In this document: in pieces, positions 6,396-6,638 of the stretch
How positions within the stretch are numbered: position 1 is the first letter of the stretch
How the letters are laid out: the number at the start of each line of letters is the position of its first letter
NCBI GenBank assembly: GCA_903868375.1
Contig: CAIPVD010000362.1
Location: 1 to 6,638, forward strand
Length of the DNA stretch: 6,638 nt
DNA from: an uncultured delta proteobacterium
Lineage (GTDB): Bacteria > UBA10199 > GCA-002796325 > 1-14-0-20-49-13
Direction of reading: 5' to 3'
Notes under the pieces: generated by a model
Database searches by the model: none
What the model was told of the DNA's origin: nothing
Seen by the model: the letters and a program-made list of their open reading frames with translations, nothing else
Translations under genes and position numbers: made by a program

Positions 6396-6638
6396 ATGTT
6401 CAAGTTCGAGCTAAAAAAAACCGCTAAAGGCTCCAAGGCACGGCTGGGGAAGTTTGCCACATCGTACGGCTGTGTGAACACGCCCATCTTTATGCCGGTC
6501 GGCACGCAAGGGACGGTTAAGACTATGACGCCGGAAGAGCTGGTGGACTTAGGCGCCGAGATAATCTTGGGCAACACTTATCATCTATCACTTCGGCCAG
6601 GGCACGAAACGGTCAAAAAGCTTGGCGGTCTTCACAAG
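6396..6638 (+). CDS. tgt: tRNA-guanine transglycosylase Tgt, 5' part (cut by window end)
   Basis: Tgt exchanges guanine 34 of GUN-anticodon tRNAs for preQ1 in bacteria, the step before QueA. The 81 visible residues align by eye with the start of the family: MFKFELKKTAKGSKARLGK, then TPIFMPVGTQGTVKTMTPEEL (29-49), GAEIILGNTYHLSLRPG (53-69) and the start of the L-H-K segment. The nucleophilic Asp and the zinc-binding cysteines lie beyond the window, so activity cannot be judged. An in-frame ATG at 6366 would add ten residues (MAQIDYGRQI), but the family usually begins close to the Phe-Glu-Leu strand, favouring 6396. The ribosome site is weak at either start (GGA at 6384-6386). Because the orphan gene cuts it off from queA, tgt must have its own promoter in 6243-6395 or tolerate read-through. 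Confidence 0.95.
   Translation, partial: MFKFELKKTAKGSKARLGKFATSYGCVNTPIFMPVGTQGTVKTMTPEELVDLGAEIILGNTYHLSLRPGHETVKKLGGLHK

Overview
The window looks like part of a Gram-negative, non-model bacterial chromosome of intermediate GC. The queA/tgt neighbourhood, a SpoIID-type wall enzyme directly ahead of queA, a stand-alone GAF-GGDEF protein and a COG1964-type radical SAM enzyme would fit a deltaproteobacterium or a related uncultured lineage. This placement is inference; nothing here is diagnostic and there is no rRNA or tRNA. I see no mobile element, CRISPR array or RNA gene.

Layout. (1) Positions 1-902, plus strand: the 3' part of a GAF-GGDEF diguanylate cyclase whose N-terminus lies outside the window. 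(2) Positions 907-2745, minus strand: a complete 612-residue radical SAM protein, convergent with (1) and only 4 bases from it. Its cysteine pattern matches the MJ0619/tetraether synthase (Tes) family. (3) Positions 2746-2923: a divergent promoter region with a perfect TATAAT on the minus strand, directly abutting an 18-base perfect palindrome. (4) Positions 2924-5076, plus strand: a secreted SpoIID-domain protein and queA, overlapping by four bases (ATGA). (5) Positions 5073-6242, minus strand: an unrecognised 389-residue protein whose stop codon interlocks with that of queA. It separates queA from tgt. (6) Positions 6243-6395: a second divergent intergenic region with a long near-perfect inverted repeat. 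(7) Positions 6396-6638, plus strand: the 5' end of tgt, cut by the window edge.

How the genes work together. QueA and Tgt act in the queuosine pathway: Tgt inserts preQ1 into the anticodon of GUN tRNAs and QueA adds the epoxycyclopentane moiety. SpoIID is translationally coupled to queA, so a wall-remodelling enzyme shares the transcript. The radical SAM enzyme is separately transcribed and, if its family assignment extends to function, would join lipid chains to make membrane-spanning lipids. The cyclase makes c-di-GMP. No direct functional link among the radical SAM gene, the cyclase and the queuosine genes is visible.

The most unusual items are the bacterial Tes-like enzyme with its putative operator, the orphan gene lodged antisense between queA and tgt, and an 8-base word (TGTTTGCA and its complement) that recurs upstream of spoIID, upstream of the orphan and as a perfect dyad inside the orphan.
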